A stretch of DNA of 64,000 nt from Phalacrocorax aristotelis (lineage: Eukaryota > Chordata > Aves > Suliformes > Phalacrocoracidae): positions 89,021,963 to 89,085,962 of the forward strand of contig NC_134277.1 of the NCBI RefSeq assembly GCF_949628215.1. The letters are read 5' to 3'. The notes under the pieces were generated by a model. It had not been told where the DNA came from, ran no database searches, and saw only the letters and a list, made by a program, of their open reading frames with translations. Below are positions 61,801-64,000 of this stretch, one piece after another. The position numbers were made by a program, and so were the translations under genes. Position 1 is the first letter of the stretch, and every line of letters begins with the position of its first letter.

Positions 61801-64000
61801 TGCTATATCAGATCCCCCCTGGAAGTGTCTGGGACAGCCATATTCTCCACCCAGGATGTTAATCTAGACACTGAAACGTTATCAGTTGGACTGGGCACAG
61901 CAGGAGCTGCCTGGCGGGATCTCCAGGGAAGTCCAAAATTCCCTTCTGGAGACTCCTGCAGCAATTAGTCAAAGACTTAATTGTGAAGGTGGCTAGGAGT
62001 TCAGTTGATTGCTTGGTCTCAGGTCAGTCTACTGTCTCAGATCAGTCCACTGCCTCGTCAATGCAGCTGAATAGCCAGGGAGTTCCTGGACCACCAGGGA
62101 AATTAATGGTTTAAGTATGCTAGGTGTGGATACAGACAGAGCCCCGCCACCCAGCTACGCAACAGTTACAACTCTAGGACAAATCTGAGTTTCATACTTG
62201 CAGCTTAAATTCCATATCTCTTGCTACAGACCAAATCACTATAGAAAGAATGACATGAAAGTTTCAGCTGGTCTCATTCAAAGACATTAGAATTTTGCTG
62301 TAGCTGCAATCATTTTTGCTCGGCTGCTTGGCTGATAATTCATGCAGTCAAACAAAGATTACTATCTGCACAACCCCACACAGTATTTCCACAGTGGCAA
62401 AATATTTGGGGCATTTCTGTTGCTGGAGTTGTACTCCCAATGAAAGAAATGCACCAAAACCAATACCTCTCTGTTTAGTCAGAACAATTTCCTCTGAACA
62501 GCTCCAGTAGTTCCTTCCTGGGGCACAAATGGTTAATTTCTCAAGTCCTGATTAAAATTGACCAGTCTATAGTCATGCAATTTGGACCTTATATTAACAA
62601 TGTTAAGCACATACCTCAGCACAATCCATATAGGCTCTAAAGTCCTAACGCTGGGGAAACCAAGGGCAAGTTTTTGCCAAGTTCCCAGTTTTTGCCATAG
62701 CTACTTATTTTGCCAAGCTCTGATACAGATTTTGTTGCTCTTCAGTGGCTCTTGGGGCTGTTTTTGGCTTGCTAGCGGAGGATGGCTGGGTAGCATCCAT
62801 GTGCAAGAATTATGCAGGGGAGAGTAGCAGGTCAGGACCAATGCTCAGGTTGGATTAGGTTGGTTTTCACATCCCTGCTTCTAAACTTTCAGCTTGTTCT
62901 TAAGGTCTGAGGACAATGGCATGGGGAATTTGCTATTTTCTCATAGGTAATCCTAATCAGACGATGGCAAAGAAAAAGAAAGAGAAATGGGAAACTCCTT
63001 GCTAGAGGTGAGGAACCTTTCCTTAACAAGAGCAAAACCAGACCATTTGCAAGGCAGGCCACTTTAGGACGGACAGTGTTCAGCTTCCTTTTCTGGCACT
63101 TCCTTTTATTCCAGGATCCCATGGGATGCTGGGAGAAATTCCCATGCTCATTCACAGAGCTGTTGCTTTGCTAATTTCCCTCATTAGCCTTAGCTTCATT
63201 GTCTTTGTGATTTGAACATGGATTTACTTCAGTGATAAATTTGCTCACGATTTCATTGCCAGATAATTCTGTTGCAATTAGGAACCAAGGGCTACTACCT
63301 GTCAGCCTGCAGACAAGGGAAGAGCTTATGTAGACGTATAGCACTTAGATTAAAAGACTAAAACTCACTCTTCGCCATAACTTGTCAGGCAAGCACTAAC
63401 GCACCAGTCATGTCTGGGCAGTCACTAAAGAAGATAATTTCTTGCCTGTGTCCTGGGGCTGAAAAGAAGTATTTAAGAAAGGTATTCACCCAGTACATGT
63501 CTTGAGACAGATTTCTCAGCCTCAGAGCTGAGGAATCAATTGGATTGCCTTCACATCCCCACATTTTCTTTCCTTAGAGTGCTGCTGAGTAGGCTGATGA
63601 TTAGGGAATAGCTATGAGTAGTTCCTGAGAAAGGGCTTTATAGTCTTCTTAAACCCACTTTTTCAGGCCTGCGTCTTTGCCATGAGATTCAGTTACGTTA
63701 GTATACAGAGAGGTTAAATGTATGCATTTTCTGTCAGTGAATAAACTGTACACAAGATAAACTCAATGTGCCTGGATTAGGGGCTGGTAAACTTTGGCAG
63801 CACGTAAAGTGGGATACATGTAAATTACTTCTTTCACACCCATTCCGTATCCCTGCTCCACGATGGAGCGCAGCCTGGGCATGCACTGCTACAAGTCACT
63901 CAGGTCCTGTCTTCCATGGAAATCCTGGCACATAGACCAGAAACCAACAGGATCAGGTCTCTGGTTTGGATAATCAGGACACCAAAGCCACTGAATTACC
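55883..64000. other. Right-hand region, no recognised gene
   Basis: Both strands carry only short open frames without known domains (longest about 150 codons at 60701-61153, minus strand). A GC-richer patch with several CpGs lies at about 56570-56690, but it has no clear promoter or exon features. Nothing else can be supported. Confidence 0.4.

Overview
The window looks like bird nuclear DNA. It carries intron-split vertebrate genes in low-density sequence. It also holds several CR1 LINE 3' ends with the 8-mer ATTCTGTG tail or an expanded ATTCT tail, and an ERVL-type solo LTR of a style common in avian genomes. No prokaryotic gene, CRISPR array, tRNA or rRNA was seen. The species cannot be named from the sequence.

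Region 1 (about 1-22,110) holds a tandem pair of CMBL genes (carboxymethylenebutenolidase homolog, a dienelactone-hydrolase-family alpha/beta hydrolase), both on the + strand. Each is rebuilt from five coding exons into a 245-residue protein, with Cys132, Asp179 and His212 intact. Coding exon 1 is identical between the copies for 224 bp, starting exactly at the ATG, while the later exons are much more diverged. The last 92 bp before the stop are again nearly identical. This patchwork suggests gene conversion between paralogs. Copy 2 has a very poor splice donor after its second coding exon and an antisense LTR fragment just before its third.

Region 2 (about 22,110-41,400) shows no convincing gene. 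It holds a solo LTR with a perfect 5-bp target duplication, a decayed CR1 reverse-transcriptase body and a CR1 3' end.

Region 3 (about 41,400-51,700) holds a three-coding-exon serine/threonine kinase of the SBK family, closest to SBK2 from remembered sequence. It is 319 residues long with all catalytic kinase residues present. A TATA box with a CG-rich putative first exon lies about 7.7 kb upstream and could be its promoter. Two CR1 copies lie in between.

Region 4 (about 51,700-64,000) holds nested CR1 elements: an ancient CR1 body, then an older CR1 split by a younger CR1 with a compound AATTC/ATTCT microsatellite. Next to that microsatellite lies a 268-bp segment 98.5% identical to intron 3 of CMBL copy 1, 45 kb away, although the adjoining CR1 bodies are only about 89% identical. 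Nothing recognisable follows to the end. No wholly new molecular system was found. The strongest leads are the conversion tracts in the CMBL pair and the displaced 268-bp intron segment.
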